Assembly (NCBI GenBank): GCA_026014665.1
Contig: JAOZHX010000016.1
Span: 1-64,000, forward strand
Direction: 5' to 3'
Length of the DNA: 64,000 bases
From: Candidatus Bathyarchaeota archaeon
Lineage (GTDB): Archaea; Thermoproteota; Bathyarchaeia; Bathyarchaeales; Bathycorpusculaceae
This document shows, piece after piece, positions 54,565 to 63,483 of this stretch. The position numbers were made by a program, and so were the translations under genes. How positions within the stretch are numbered: position 1 is the stretch's first letter; every line of letters begins with the position of its first letter. The notes under the pieces are model-generated. The model made no database searches and was not told where the DNA came from. It was given only the letters and a program-made list of their open reading frames with translations.

Positions 54565-55496
54565 TTCTAACCGTGGGAACAAGGGGCAGCAAACTTGCGC
54601 TTGCCCAAACCAACCGAACCCTAAACCAAATCAAACAACAACGCCCCGACGTAGAGTTCAAGCTTAAAATCATCAAAACCGTAGGCGACAAAGAACACGG
54701 CAAACCCCTCTTCACCATCGACTGCAAAGGCATCTTCGAAAAAGAAATCGACCAGCAAGTCGTCAGCGGCGAAATCGACTTTGCCGTCCACAGCCTAAAA
54801 GACGTACCTATCGTCGAGCAACAGTCAGGCACAGTTCTAGCTGCGATTCCAAAACGGGATTCCCCAGGCGACGTGTTCATCTCAAAAGGCAAGGTGCCGC
54901 TTCTTTCGTTGCCTAAAGGCGCCGTGGTCGGCACAGGCAGCTTGCGCAGGCTGGCAGAAATCAAGTATCTCCGCCCAGACCTCGAGGTGGAGCCCATACG
55001 CGGAAACGTTGACACGAGAATCGGAAAAGTCCGCAAGGGCGATTTGGCAGGTATCGTTATTGCCGAAGCGGGATTGGAGCGCATGGGCTTAACGGGCGAA
55101 ATCACCGAGCGGTTGCCGCTTGACCAGTTTCCCTCAGCAGCGGGGCAGGGCGCGATTGCAGTCGTCGCTAAAGAAGGCAACGCAGAAGTCATCGAGGTTT
55201 TGCGGTCAGTTGAGGACCAAGCTGCCCGCGCGGAAATCACGGCTGAACGCAGTTTGGTGCTTAAGCTGGAGGGCGGCTGCCGCGTGCCAATCGGCGCTGT
55301 CGGACAGGCAAAAGGCAACGACCTGTCGCTTTACGGCAGCATCTTTTCGCTGACTGGGCAGAGGAAAATCAGCGCTTTCGCCAAGGGCTCTTTGGTTGAT
55401 GCAGAAGCTTTAGGTGCCAAGGTGGGTGAAGACCTCATTAGGCAAGGTGCTAAAGAGTTGGAGAAGGAGTGGCGGGAAAAGTATGGCGTATGGTAA
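54561..55496 (+). CDS. hemC: Hydroxymethylbilane synthase
   Basis: About 311 residues from ATG 54561. VGTRGSKLALAQTNR (about 4-18), IDFAVHSLKDVP (about 73-84), VVGTGSLRRLAEIKYLRPD (about 123-141) and the cofactor cysteine in KLEGGCRVPIGAVG (about 233-246) match HemC. It polymerises four porphobilinogens. Confidence 0.95.
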   Translation: MILTVGTRGSKLALAQTNRTLNQIKQQRPDVEFKLKIIKTVGDKEHGKPLFTIDCKGIFEKEIDQQVVSGEIDFAVHSLKDVPIVEQQSGTVLAAIPKRDSPGDVFISKGKVPLLSLPKGAVVGTGSLRRLAEIKYLRPDLEVEPIRGNVDTRIGKVRKGDLAGIVIAEAGLERMGLTGEITERLPLDQFPSAAGQGAIAVVAKEGNAEVIEVLRSVEDQAARAEITAERSLVLKLEGGCRVPIGAVGQAKGNDLSLYGSIFSLTGQRKISAFAKGSLVDAEALGAKVGEDLIRQGAKELEKEWREKYGVW

Positions 55497-56241
55497 AGTG
55501 TTCCTTGTCGGCGCAGGACCAGGCGACCCCCAACTGCTCACGATAAAAGCGGTTAAAGTGCTTAAGGAAGCTGACGTGGTCATCTACGACCGCTTAGGCG
55601 TAGGCGAGGACGTGTTGTGTTTGGCGCCTGAGCGTGCCGAGCGGATTTTCGTGGGCAAACGCACCGGGCTTCACGAGGTGCCGCAGGACAAAATCACAGA
55701 GTTAATCGTAGAGAAAGCCAAGCAGGGCGGCAAAGTCGTGCGGCTCAAAGGCGGCGACCCGTTCATCTTTGGCAGAGGCGGCGAAGAAGCTGAGGCGCTC
55801 GCTGAGCAGGGGATCGAGTTTGAGGTTGTGCCCGGCGTCAGCTCCGCTGTCGTGGCTCCCGCATACGCGGGCATTCCCCTCACCCATCGGGACTTTGCGG
55901 CTTCAGTGGCAATCATAACTGGGCACCGCGCGGGCGACGCGGAGAAACCCGTGGACTGGGTGAAAATCGCAAACGCCGTCGACACGATGGTTATTCTGAT
56001 GGGCGTGGAGTCGCTGGAGGGCATCGTTGGCAAGCTGCTGGCAGGCGGAATCAGCCCCGACAAGCCCGTTGCGATGGTGGAGTCTGGCACTTACCCGCAG
56101 CAGAGAACCCTAATCGCAACGCTTGGCACCATCGTCAAGCAAGCGCAGGAAAACCAAATCAAGCCGCCATCCGTCATAGTCATCGGCGAAGTAGCAACGT
56201 TGGGGAGGAAACTGGCATGGTTCAAGCAGCCCCTACCCTGA
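55483..56241 (+). CDS. cobA: Uroporphyrinogen-III C-methyltransferase
   Basis: About 252 residues from ATG 55483, overlapping hemC by 14 bases. KVFLVGAGPGDPQLLTIKAV (residues 5-24), VVIYDRLGVG, VVRLKGGDPFIFGRGGEEAE (about 83-102) and YAGIPLTHRDFAASVAIITGH (in two parts near 128) are diagnostic of SUMT. It produces precorrin-2. Stand-alone form, separate from Met8 and HemD. Confidence 0.95.
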   Translation: MAYGKVFLVGAGPGDPQLLTIKAVKVLKEADVVIYDRLGVGEDVLCLAPERAERIFVGKRTGLHEVPQDKITELIVEKAKQGGKVVRLKGGDPFIFGRGGEEAEALAEQGIEFEVVPGVSSAVVAPAYAGIPLTHRDFAASVAIITGHRAGDAEKPVDWVKIANAVDTMVILMGVESLEGIVGKLLAGGISPDKPVAMVESGTYPQQRTLIATLGTIVKQAQENQIKPPSVIVIGEVATLGRKLAWFKQPLP

Positions 56242-57047
56242 AAGGCAGAACCGTCGCCATCACCCGCCCCGCAGGACAGGCTGAAGAGGCAGGCGCACTC
56301 ATCCGCACCATGGGCGGCGTTCCCTACTACATACCAGCCATAGAAATCAAGCCCCTAAGCAATCCCGAACCCGTAAAAAAATTCATCGTTGAACTCTGCG
56401 AGGGACGGGTTGACTACGTCGTTTTAATGAGCACCAACGGCGTCAAGTACCTGTTCAACATTGCCGAGAGCCTAAACCTTGACGAGGAGCTAAAGAAGGG
56501 TTTGGAGAAGGCGTTTGTGATTGGGGTTGGACCAAGAACCGCTCAAGCACTGCAAGAAGTTGGTGTCCGCGTCGATTTAGTGCCTGCCAAGTACAGTTCG
56601 GACGGGCTGCTTGAGGTTTTCACCGAGCGAGGCGTCAGAGGCAAAACAATTCGTATTCCCCGCACAAGCAATGCCGCCCCAATCTTAACTGAGAAGTTGA
56701 GGGAGATGGGTGCTGACGTGGAGGAGATTTACGTTTACGAGTCAGGCTTGCCAGTGGACGAGCGACTCAAAGAAAAGTTCTACTTGGACTTAATCAGCGG
56801 CAAGATTGACGCCATAGTGTTCGGCAGCGGTCTGAGCGCCAAAAACATCTTCAGGATGCTCTCCGAAAAAGCCCCGATGGAGCAGCTAAGAGCCATAATA
56901 AAAGATAAGGTGGCAACCGTCGCTATCGGACCAACCACCGCCCAAGCCCTAAAAGAGTTGGACGTGAAAGTGGACGTTGTACCAGAAGACTACCTATTCG
57001 AGAACGCCCTCTCCGCACTGGCAGAATACTGGAACAAACAACAATAA
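56217..57047 (+). CDS. hemD: Uroporphyrinogen-III synthase
   Basis: A 276-aa two-domain HemD. TVAITRPAGQAEEAGALI (about residues 9-26), VLMSTNGVKYLF, VGPRTAQALQEVG (about 103-115), YSSDGLLEVFTERGVRGKTI (about 121-140) and VATVAIGPTTAQALKELD (about 238-255) follow family order. The family is weakly conserved in general; operon position makes the call firm. Last gene of the plus-strand operon; overlaps cobA. Confidence 0.9.
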   Translation: MVQAAPTLKGRTVAITRPAGQAEEAGALIRTMGGVPYYIPAIEIKPLSNPEPVKKFIVELCEGRVDYVVLMSTNGVKYLFNIAESLNLDEELKKGLEKAFVIGVGPRTAQALQEVGVRVDLVPAKYSSDGLLEVFTERGVRGKTIRIPRTSNAAPILTEKLREMGADVEEIYVYESGLPVDERLKEKFYLDLISGKIDAIVFGSGLSAKNIFRMLSEKAPMEQLRAIIKDKVATVAIGPTTAQALKELDVKVDVVPEDYLFENALSALAEYWNKQQ

Positions 57048-57059
57048 CCCGCTTCCAAA

Positions 57060-57764
57060 TTAGTGACCTGGTAACTCCAACCACTTCATGAGTGACTCTC
57101 GCAAAAAATTAGCTTCATTAATGAATTTCTTCAGGAGTGGATGTTTGCTACTTTCTTCTATAGTCGCAGACTCTCTAAAGGGATTTTTTCTTCGCCATTT
57201 TATTGGAAATTCTTTCAGCGGCATTTTCCAAGCAACTCTAGGATAATTATTCCAATCCATTTGAACAATTGTGAAGTTACATTGAGAATCGACAGTTAAC
57301 ATTGTATAATCAATTGGCAGGTTAAGCCGATTATGAACATAAAGCCATGTCCGCCCTCCATAATCCCACAGTTCTTGGTCTGAAAATGATTGGTCAAAAA
57401 GTTGCCAAAGCGCAACATTATCAAACCCCCATTGCAGCATGGCTAAAGTTTGCTCTATCCCTTTGTAGAATGATTGATTGACTTTTCCATTACCCTTCCA
57501 AAACCACTTAATTTCAATTGCTCTCAACTTTTCTTTTTCTCCATTTACAGGGGGTTCCCAGATAATAAGATCCATTTCAGGTTGTAAAGGAGGACACAAT
57601 TCTCCAAAAGTCTCTTTCCAACAATTTCTGAAAATAGGGCTTCTGGATATACAACGGTTGCAGAAAATTCTTGCATTTGGATATTCCTGTCTAAGCTCTT
57701 CACCAAGCGCTTTCGTGAGAGAGAGTTCCCCTTGTGTTTCATGATTGCTGGTAATTGCTCGCAT
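57060..57764 (-). CDS. Possible PD-(D/E)XK nuclease-like protein
   Basis: A 234-aa protein. EMDLIIWEPP (about residues 63-72) and RAIEIKWFWKG (about 81-91) place Asp, then Glu-X-Lys, in the usual order, followed by QTLAMLQWGFDNVALWQLF (about 104-122) like the helix and strand of that fold. A cysteine-containing segment (FCNRCISRSPIFRNC) lies before it. No partner methylase is adjacent. I do not recognise the family; the nuclease assignment rests on motif order only. Confidence 0.45.
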   Translation of the reverse strand: MRAITSNHETQGELSLTKALGEELRQEYPNARIFCNRCISRSPIFRNCWKETFGELCPPLQPEMDLIIWEPPVNGEKEKLRAIEIKWFWKGNGKVNQSFYKGIEQTLAMLQWGFDNVALWQLFDQSFSDQELWDYGGRTWLYVHNRLNLPIDYTMLTVDSQCNFTIVQMDWNNYPRVAWKMPLKEFPIKWRRKNPFRESATIEESSKHPLLKKFINEANFLRESLMKWLELPGH

Positions 57765-57853
57765 GTTTGCTCACTCACTCTCATATTAGTTTTCAAAATT
57801 TGTTAAGTTTTTTCCATAATTGATGGCAAAGATATCGTGCGCACGGAATAGTT

Positions 57854-58155
57854 TCAAGTGAAACTGTCAAAGAACTCTCGTGAGGTTAGTATTTTGGTTT
57901 TCTTAAACTTGCCTAGGTCAAGTAGGTGCTTGTCTCCAGTCACGATGACGTCAGCGCAGGCAGCCAAAGCGCACTCCAAAATCCTGTTATCCTCAGCATC
58001 TTCATTGACGGCCTGCAGCTTTAACCGTCACGGAATTGGCTTTGAAAATTCGCAAAAGCTCCCTCTCATGTATGCCTGACTCTTTTATAACCCTTAACAC
58101 TTTTGGGTACTGCAAGACTTTGGATATTTCAAGCCCAATGTCCTCGCTCACATAA
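57854..58155 (-). pseudogene. Degraded VapC-type PIN toxin
   Basis: Two frames rebuild the C-terminal three-quarters of a PIN toxin: SEDIGLEISKVLQYPKVLRV through VTVKAAGRQ-stop in one frame, and LQAVNEDAEDNRILECALAA, DVIVTGDKHLLDL and KILTSREFFDSF in the next. The frame changes near 58017-58021, where one inserted base would explain it. The first 35-40 residues, with the first catalytic aspartate, are missing: the codon after the upstream antitoxin's stop runs directly into SYVSEDIG. The toxin is therefore truncated and frameshifted. Confidence 0.8.
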
Positions 58156-58425
58156 CTACTTTGTTTTTCTTGCCCACTCGACTGCCTCAGCCACAAGCTT
58201 ATCAACGGCAATGCCTTCTGCCCTGATTAGCCTGTCAATTCGCTCGCCTGCTTCTTCAATGGATGGCTCTTTGGCTTTTCTTAGAAGTATGTCGCCATTG
58301 CGGGTTAGCACTAATAGTTTTTCGCCGCCTTTCACTCCCAGTTTTTTGCGGGTTTCTCTGGGAATTACGATCTGACCTTTAGATGAGACTTTGATAACGT
58401 CTTCTATCTGCTCTTGCTCTGTCAT
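58156..58425 (-). CDS. AbrB-type antitoxin (VapB-like), intact
   Basis: An 89-aa protein with a swapped-hairpin AbrB domain, VIKVSSKGQIVIPRETRKKLG (in two parts, residues about 10-30) and GEKLLVLTRNGDILLRK. The C-terminal tail (EAGERIDRLIRAEGIAVDKL) would have bound the toxin. The toxin gene directly downstream is broken. The antitoxin could still regulate its own promoter. Confidence 0.85.
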   Translation of the reverse strand: MTEQEQIEDVIKVSSKGQIVIPRETRKKLGVKGGEKLLVLTRNGDILLRKAKEPSIEEAGERIDRLIRAEGIAVDKLVAEAVEWARKTK

Positions 58426-58474
58426 GGTTTATCCATTATTTCTTACAAGAAATAAATTTTTACATTTCGCCCTT

Positions 58475-59347
58475 TCAAGCAACCGACTGTTTGCTTTTTA
58501 ATTTCTTAATATACAGCGAAAGCGAGGCGATAACAACCACAAAGACGGCGAATATTACAGCTATAATGGTTAGTTGCATGTTGTCAGATAGGAACAAGTT
58601 GGGGTAGCTGTTATAGGGCGTTGGTGTTGAATCAGGCGATAAAGTAGGGGTTAAGGTTGAGGTTGGCGTCTCAGTTTGATTTGGTGAGGTGGCTATTTCA
58701 CTTATAGTTATTGTCTGGGTGTCGCTCCAATCACTTGATTCTCCTGTGAAGTTATAATGTATGCCCCAAACTCTTGCCGCAAAAGCATCGCCAGTATCTT
58801 GAATGTAACCTATTTGGGCCTGTACTTGAAAGTCTACTTGACCATAATGAGGGATACCTAAATTATCTAACCCTGTTGATATAATTGTATATTCAGTATC
58901 GGAAGCATTGTAAGGAATGAGATAGGTCATGTCCCATCCACCATATGTTTTTGTGGATATTCCATCAGGGTTAAAGGGATAATAATTCCATGAAGTTCCA
59001 TAATGTCCCTTGTACCTTAAATTGTAGTATAGTTCGATATATCTGCCATCTGAATTGATGTAAGGGGTGAAAGGTTGGTTTTTAATCTTAAGTTCAAGCC
59101 AACCGCTTGTATAATTGTAGCTTGATCGACCTGGTGTTAGAATCTTTTCTTTTCCAGAATAGGGGTCAATAGTATATGTTGGTGTAGTTTCTGGGACAAT
59201 CGTCGTTTGAGTTATGTATTTTACTGTGAATTCTGGTTTTGATGGTTTAGGTATTGATTGGGCAGTTGCAGGTTCAACTATTATTAGGCTTGGGACTGCT
59301 AAAAGAAGGATAAAAATCATAGGGAATAGTTGACTGAGGCTTCTCAT
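58475..59347 (-). CDS. Secreted, C-terminally anchored surface protein
   Basis: A 290-aa protein. A signal peptide (LFPMIFILLLAVPSLIIVEPA, about 7-27 ending near ATAQS), a beta-rich outer domain with several N-X-S/T sites (NYTSG, NASDT, NFTGES), a Pro/Thr/Ser stalk (TPTSTLTPTLSPDSTPTP) and a C-terminal membrane helix followed by KKLKSK. This is a typical archaeal cell-surface layout. I recognise no enzymatic domain. Own promoter likely upstream near 59400. Confidence 0.8.
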   Translation of the reverse strand: MRSLSQLFPMIFILLLAVPSLIIVEPATAQSIPKPSKPEFTVKYITQTTIVPETTPTYTIDPYSGKEKILTPGRSSYNYTSGWLELKIKNQPFTPYINSDGRYIELYYNLRYKGHYGTSWNYYPFNPDGISTKTYGGWDMTYLIPYNASDTEYTIISTGLDNLGIPHYGQVDFQVQAQIGYIQDTGDAFAARVWGIHYNFTGESSDWSDTQTITISEIATSPNQTETPTSTLTPTLSPDSTPTPYNSYPNLFLSDNMQLTIIAVIFAVFVVVIASLSLYIKKLKSKQSVA

Positions 59348-59504
59348 GCTTACTAATGGGTGCTCTCTGGTTAAAATGATTTTCTAAATACTTAGCTTTT
59401 AAGCCTGTATAGCCATTTAAGCTGGACCACGCATTGAACAAATCTACAACTGTCAAGTTACCGTTGGCTGATATACTGGTGGCTGTGGGGAATTAATCAG
59501 TCTT

Positions 59505-59674
59505 AACATGCTTCCACAACCACAAGCGTGCCCCGTAAACATGAACCCATGTATGGCGTGTGGAAGAAAACACACATCCCACAACATAACAGGCGCCAAA
59601 ACACGTTACAAACACAAAAAGCAACACCCCCTCAAACAATCTTGTGGCACCCTAAAAACCGCCACACCCACATA
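59505..59674 (-). ncRNA. Putative new structured RNA, copy B
   Basis: A 170-nt element on the minus strand, homologous to copy A. The 5' end TATGTGGGTGTGGC (59674-59661) and 3' end TGTGGAAGCATGTT (59518-59505) are identical to copy A, and many inner blocks match (GCCACA-GAT-GTTTG, CTGTT, ACATG-TTC-ATGTT). Stems differ but keep pairing: hairpin 1 TGTGGC/GCCACA, outer stem CCACA/TGTGG (TCACA/TGTGA in A), and ACATG-GGTT-CATGT. No ORF. The two copies lie 41 kb apart, so they are not a recent tandem duplication. Confidence 0.55.
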
Positions 59675-59785
59675 AAGAGAAGAAAAAATCGCAATGGAAG
59701 TTTTTGGAAGAAAAGCGCCCCATATGTTGTTTTTTGTTTCCGCTTGCGGCTTCCTAACCAGACTGCGTTTTTCCGCTTTGTCTAA

Positions 59786-60562
59786 CTATAGATAGTCAGA
59801 TGTGAAAGGGGGTTCATCTGCCACGGAAGCCACAACTTGCTCGGCGAACGCTTCCTGCTCAGGCTCGCCTGTGACGCTTATCCAGCACCCGCCTTCCGCT
59901 CCGCAGACGCCGCCAGCCGCAATCAATTCAACCTCGGCAGCCGTCAGTGCCCGCAATGCGTCAAGTTCAGTGAATACTTCTCCGGGGACAGGCAGCAAAC
60001 GGTAACCGCCAGCGCCAGGCACGTTTACTTTGTTTGCCAACTCGTTTAGGTCGCTGCACACACGTTTTTCCAAGCCCACGGGCAAAATCAGCCTGACACG
60101 TCGCCCCACAATCGCGGGCAGGGCTAAACCAATGGTTCCAGCCTTAGGATGCCCAATCAAAATCGCTGCTTGCCTACGGTTCAGGTCCAGGGCGTTTGCG
60201 CCTTTTATGATTACGTCGCCTTCTTTTAGCTGGTCAACTACGTCGGCGATTGTTTTGCCCCGCTGCCACTCGCCCCTCACGATGACCACGTCGCCTGGAA
60301 ACTTGCTTTCATCCGCTAACCTGCCTTCCGTCGTCACGGTTTTGGTTGGTGGCATGGTTAAGCCTCGGAAAAAGTGTTTGCGTGAAAAGTCGTCGGCGAT
60401 TTTGTGGGTTTTTAGAATTTCTTCTGCCACGTACCCGTTGGTGGTTCCAGCCACGATGACGATTGTGCCGTTTTTGAGAGCTTTGCGGATGGCTGGGTGA
60501 GTAGCGATGGTTTTGGCGATGAGGCGTTTTCCCGCGGCGGGGGTTATGAGGAACTGCTTCAT
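59786..60562 (-). CDS. Conserved protein of unknown function, glycine-rich
   Basis: A 258-aa protein without a named domain that I recognise. Its strongly patterned segments look like active-site loops: [20 protein letters not shown] (residues about 6-25), [16 protein letters not shown] (about 35-50), [19 protein letters not shown] (about 114-132), [16 protein letters not shown] (about 151-166) and [21 protein letters not shown] (in two parts near 183). A late [18 protein letters not shown] has two cysteines. I can only say that it is likely a cytoplasmic enzyme or ligand-binding protein. Confidence 0.7.
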   Translation of the reverse strand: MKQFLITPAAGKRLIAKTIATHPAIRKALKNGTIVIVAGTTNGYVAEEILKTHKIADDFSRKHFFRGLTMPPTKTVTTEGRLADESKFPGDVVIVRGEWQRGKTIADVVDQLKEGDVIIKGANALDLNRRQAAILIGHPKAGTIGLALPAIVGRRVRLILPVGLEKRVCSDLNELANKVNVPGAGGYRLLPVPGEVFTELDALRALTAAEVELIAAGGVCGAEGGCWISVTGEPEQEAFAEQVVASVADEPPFTSDYL

Positions 60563-60698
60563 AATCTTAAGCTTCCTTGCATTCCTTATTGCATTATAAA
60601 TTATTTATGGATAACCCCTGTTTACCGACAGCTTTTATTTGCCTATAAAAAATTCTATTCTGTCCGCCTCGCCTTTCAAAGCCATACACGATTCAACC

Positions 60699-60709
60699 TA
60701 TATAAAAGG
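60699..60709 (+). promoter_or_regulatory. TATA box for the 150-aa hypothetical gene
   Basis: TATATAAAAGG lies about 30-40 bases before ATG 60739, the strongest plus-strand TATA element in this part of the window. Confidence 0.55.
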
Positions 60710-60738
60710 GGGCTATAGTTTGCCTTTAACAATCGAGC

Positions 60739-61191
60739 ATGGCTCTTAGGGAACCTTTGGGCAAATGGTGGCCGCTTGGAAAAAAGCAACATAAAATAGA
60801 CAGCCATACTGTATTTATTCTGGTGATTCACTTGCCAGCGGATTTAAGCAGGGAAGCAGACTGGAATTATCGGATAACCGATCAGCGATTGATAGTTATA
60901 AAAACAAAAAACCTCAACGTTCGCAAAGCAGCAGCACTCGACATCCTCACAAACCTGCCATTCACCCTGAACATTCCTGAAAACGTGCCTTTGGATGATG
61001 TTGAGCAAGGCAAAGAGTATTTGGCGCATCTTAAGGTTTACACCTCAAAGAACCTTGATGGTGTTGACAAGGATTACGTTAGCTTTTTTGAAGCAGTTGA
61101 CGTTGACCAAGCAGTTGAAGATTTCATCAAGGCTTACTGGATTTACCCCAACAAAATCCGCTTCGACCTAGTGGAGCTTGAAGAACCCTAA
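60739..61191 (+). CDS. Hypothetical protein, 150 aa
   Basis: A soluble protein with alternating strands and helices (HTVFILVIHLPADLSREA, YRITDQRLIVIKTKNLNVR, FIKAYWIYPNKIRFDLVEL). No recognisable motif. ATG 60739 follows a TATATAAAAGG-like promoter at about 60700-60710. It is divergent from the gene at 59786 and convergent with ftsY. Confidence 0.55.
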   Translation: MALREPLGKWWPLGKKQHKIDSHTVFILVIHLPADLSREADWNYRITDQRLIVIKTKNLNVRKAAALDILTNLPFTLNIPENVPLDDVEQGKEYLAHLKVYTSKNLDGVDKDYVSFFEAVDVDQAVEDFIKAYWIYPNKIRFDLVELEEP

Positions 61192-61324
61192 GCGAAAGTA
61201 ACCACTCTATGAACACCCTGAACTCTTTGGCGGTTTCGAATGCACCCTCAACCAAGTGGTAGATAGGTGGAAATCAAATGGTTTCTCCTGCCTGATTATC
61301 AAACCTTCAAGCCCCAAAAAAGAT

Positions 61325-62230
61325 TCATCTAAGAACCATGTTGACAAACTTTTCAGGATTAAACAACTCCAAATCCTTGTAAGTTTGCCCCACACCAATG
61401 AATAAAATCGGTTTCTGAGTCACATAAGTCACACTCAACGCTGAACCACCCTTAACATCCGCATCCACCTTGGTCAGAATGGTTGCATCGATCCCAACAG
61501 CTTTGTTGAACTCTTCCGCCTGCATAACCGCATCATTGCCAATCAAAGAATCCACCGTAAAAATCACCAAATCAGGCTGCACCACCCGCTTAACCTTTAT
61601 AAGCTCATTCATAAGATTCTGATTAGTCTGCATCCGCCCAGCAGTATCAATCAAAACAACGTTTATACCATGTGACCTAGCATGGCTAACCGCATCAAAC
61701 CCCACAGCCGCTGGGTCACCGCCATAAATGCTCTTAATCACACGCATACCCAACCGCTTGCCATGCTCCTCCAACTGCTCTATGGAGCCAGCACGGTATG
61801 TGTCAGCCGCTGCAAGCAGCACAGAATAGTTATTGTCACGGAAAAACTGCGCTACCTTGGCTATGGTCGTGGTTTTGCCTGTGCCGTTGATGCCCACAAA
61901 CATCAGCACGAACGGCTCAGTTTTTCTGCGCTTATCCTCTGCCATTTTTAAGAGATCAATCCGCCTATTAGTAAGCATAACTTCTAAGAGAACCTGCCGC
62001 AAGTTCTCATCCACGATTTTTTTCCGGTCTTCAAGCCGTTTAACTGAAACACCGATTAAACGTTTTTCAAGTTCATCGCAGATCTTATCGGCAACGGGAA
62101 AAGCAACATCATTTTCCACCAAGCTTAACTTGAAATCAGATAAAATCGGCGAGAGGTTTTCGCTTTTAAGTTCAGTAGTTGTAACCTTGTTAACTAAGCC
62201 TTTGAACCCTGATTTGAGCTTCTCAAACAT
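61325..62230 (-). CDS. ftsY: Signal recognition particle receptor FtsY
   Basis: About 301 residues from ATG 62230. The N-terminal helical region (MFEKLKSGFKGLVNKV) precedes the NG domain: GINGTGKTTTIAKVAQFF (about residues 110-127), AAADTYRAGSIEQLEEHG (about 138-155), IDTAGRMQTNQNLMNEL (about 196-212), TKVDADVKGGSALSV (about 256-270) and GVGQTYKDLELF (about 281-292). It docks the ribosome-SRP complex to the membrane. Placed next to pfdA and rpl18a, a conserved archaeal order. Confidence 0.96.
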   Translation of the reverse strand: MFEKLKSGFKGLVNKVTTTELKSENLSPILSDFKLSLVENDVAFPVADKICDELEKRLIGVSVKRLEDRKKIVDENLRQVLLEVMLTNRRIDLLKMAEDKRRKTEPFVLMFVGINGTGKTTTIAKVAQFFRDNNYSVLLAAADTYRAGSIEQLEEHGKRLGMRVIKSIYGGDPAAVGFDAVSHARSHGINVVLIDTAGRMQTNQNLMNELIKVKRVVQPDLVIFTVDSLIGNDAVMQAEEFNKAVGIDATILTKVDADVKGGSALSVTYVTQKPILFIGVGQTYKDLELFNPEKFVNMVLR

Positions 62231-62234
62231 CTCG

Positions 62235-62675
62235 CTATGGTTTCCCTTCTCTTGCACTCGCCAGCAACGTTTCTAACCTGCCTCTGCTAGCGTTTATCCG
62301 CTCAGCCACCTGCGAGAACTGCTGCTGGGCGGAATTCATTGTTTTCTCCAGTTCATCAAGCCGTTCTTTCAAAGTTATCTTCGCTGTGCTAAGATCTTGT
62401 TCGACGCTGATGCCTGAACCCATACCAACGATGACTTTGTCGGTGGCTGCAAGTTTAACTTTAAGGTAGGTGCTTCCACCGATGGGAACCAACATCTCAG
62501 CATTTTCTTTTTCTTTTTCAACACCATCAAGCGTCATGTTTGCGTAGGTTAAGTCGGTTATAGCGGCGTTAACCATGCTTATACGTTGCTGCAAGGTTTC
62601 TGCAGTTTGCTCGAGGTAACGCATTTCGACGCTGAGTCTGCGAAGTTCTTCTTCGGATGGAGCTCTTTGTGCCAA
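62235..62675 (-). CDS. pfdA: Prefoldin alpha subunit
   Basis: A 146-aa protein with two terminal coiled coils (ELRRLSVEMRYLEQTAETLQ; LDELEKTMNSAQQQFSQVAE) and a central beta-hairpin region (VPIGGSTYLKVKLA; VIVGMGSGISVEQDL), the prefoldin alpha layout. It joins beta subunits in the hexameric chaperone. The next gene, ftsY, starts 4 bases later. Confidence 0.95.
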   Translation of the reverse strand: MAQRAPSEEELRRLSVEMRYLEQTAETLQQRISMVNAAITDLTYANMTLDGVEKEKENAEMLVPIGGSTYLKVKLAATDKVIVGMGSGISVEQDLSTAKITLKERLDELEKTMNSAQQQFSQVAERINASRGRLETLLASAREGKP

Positions 62676-62679
62676 AGCC

Positions 62680-62907
62680 TTATTCTCCCGTTACAATCTT
62701 TTTTAAGATTGGATTCTCGATTTGATCTGCTGAAATCTCTTCAACACTAGAGATTGTAATCTGGAAGCGTTTGACTCGGTGCTTACTTCCGATTTCGGAA
62801 TAAACTTTCTCGATTGCATGTTCGCTTTTGTCAGCAAGAACCTCTTTAACGAACGGAGTGCGCAATCGAGGTTTGTTGATTTCGCCAGTTACCTTGAAAG
62901 CCTTCAT
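62680..62907 (-). CDS. Ribosomal protein L18Ae (LX)
   Basis: 75 residues from ATG 62907. KAFKVTGEINKPRLRTPFVK (about 2-21), KVYSEIGSKHRVKRFQITI and IENPILKKIV match archaeal LX/L20A. An upstream in-frame extension to 63033 is unlikely, because the family begins MKxFxVxG. In many archaea, the genes for L31e and aIF-6 precede it; here they do not, and broken Cache-gene DNA lies upstream. Confidence 0.9.
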   Translation of the reverse strand: MKAFKVTGEINKPRLRTPFVKEVLADKSEHAIEKVYSEIGSKHRVKRFQITISSVEEISADQIENPILKKIVTGE

Positions 62908-63133
62908 TTTTTTCTCTTCCTGCACAACAACCACTACATTCCCAATTATAAACTTATTCAGCAAAAAAATCCAACTGCCATCAAGATGCAAATAGACAAT
63001 TAACTCGTAAATCCAAACAGGCTCATAGTCCAAAGGTTAAGTGTTTAGCGCATGGAATATTGCTAGGCGCCACTCTGTACCATAAACGCTCAAGGTAATC
63101 CAATAACAATCCTTCGTTATCGGCTCATCAGGA

Positions 63134-63475
63134 TTAGTGGGCCATAAGGACACCCTTTAAGTCGATTGTTCCTGCGTTAACGACAAATGCACTGTCTGCA
63201 GTCAAAGCAGCTAAAACAGCACGTGCTTGTTCACCTTCCAGGCCGATGGTGGATAATTGCTGTGAAGCATAGATTACGCTATTGCCGATTTTTTGCAATT
63301 CAGAAGTCACTTCAACCCGAACCTGTGCCAAGAGAGAATGCATCTTAAGCTCAGTGGCTTGCTCCTTTTTCTAGTTGGTAAGCCCGAGGTTTTGGATCCC
63401 TAAAAAGGCGTTTCCGAATATGGAGAGAATTAACGCTACTGCGAGAATGGCTGTTAGAACTTTTGTTCTATTCAT
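63134..63475 (-). pseudogene. Broken Cache-domain gene
   Basis: An ORF starts at ATG 63475 with a 34-residue signal segment (MNRTKVLTAILAVALI), then an in-frame TAG (63371-63373). The same frame continues as KKEQATELKMHSLLAQVRVE, IYASQQLSTIGLEGEQARAV and ADSAFVVNAGTIDLKGVLM and stops at TAA 63134-63136. Extracellular Cache proteins normally continue for 150 or more residues past this point, so the gene has an internal stop and is truncated at its C-terminus. Two more stops follow shortly afterward in the same frame. Confidence 0.75.
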
Positions 63476-63483
63476 CTTTACCT

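Noticed and set aside
63343-63475. TAG in the Cache gene as pyrrolysine readthrough
   Set aside because: TAG is used as an ordinary stop by many genes here, and the same ORF also ends early with further stops, so decay is simpler.
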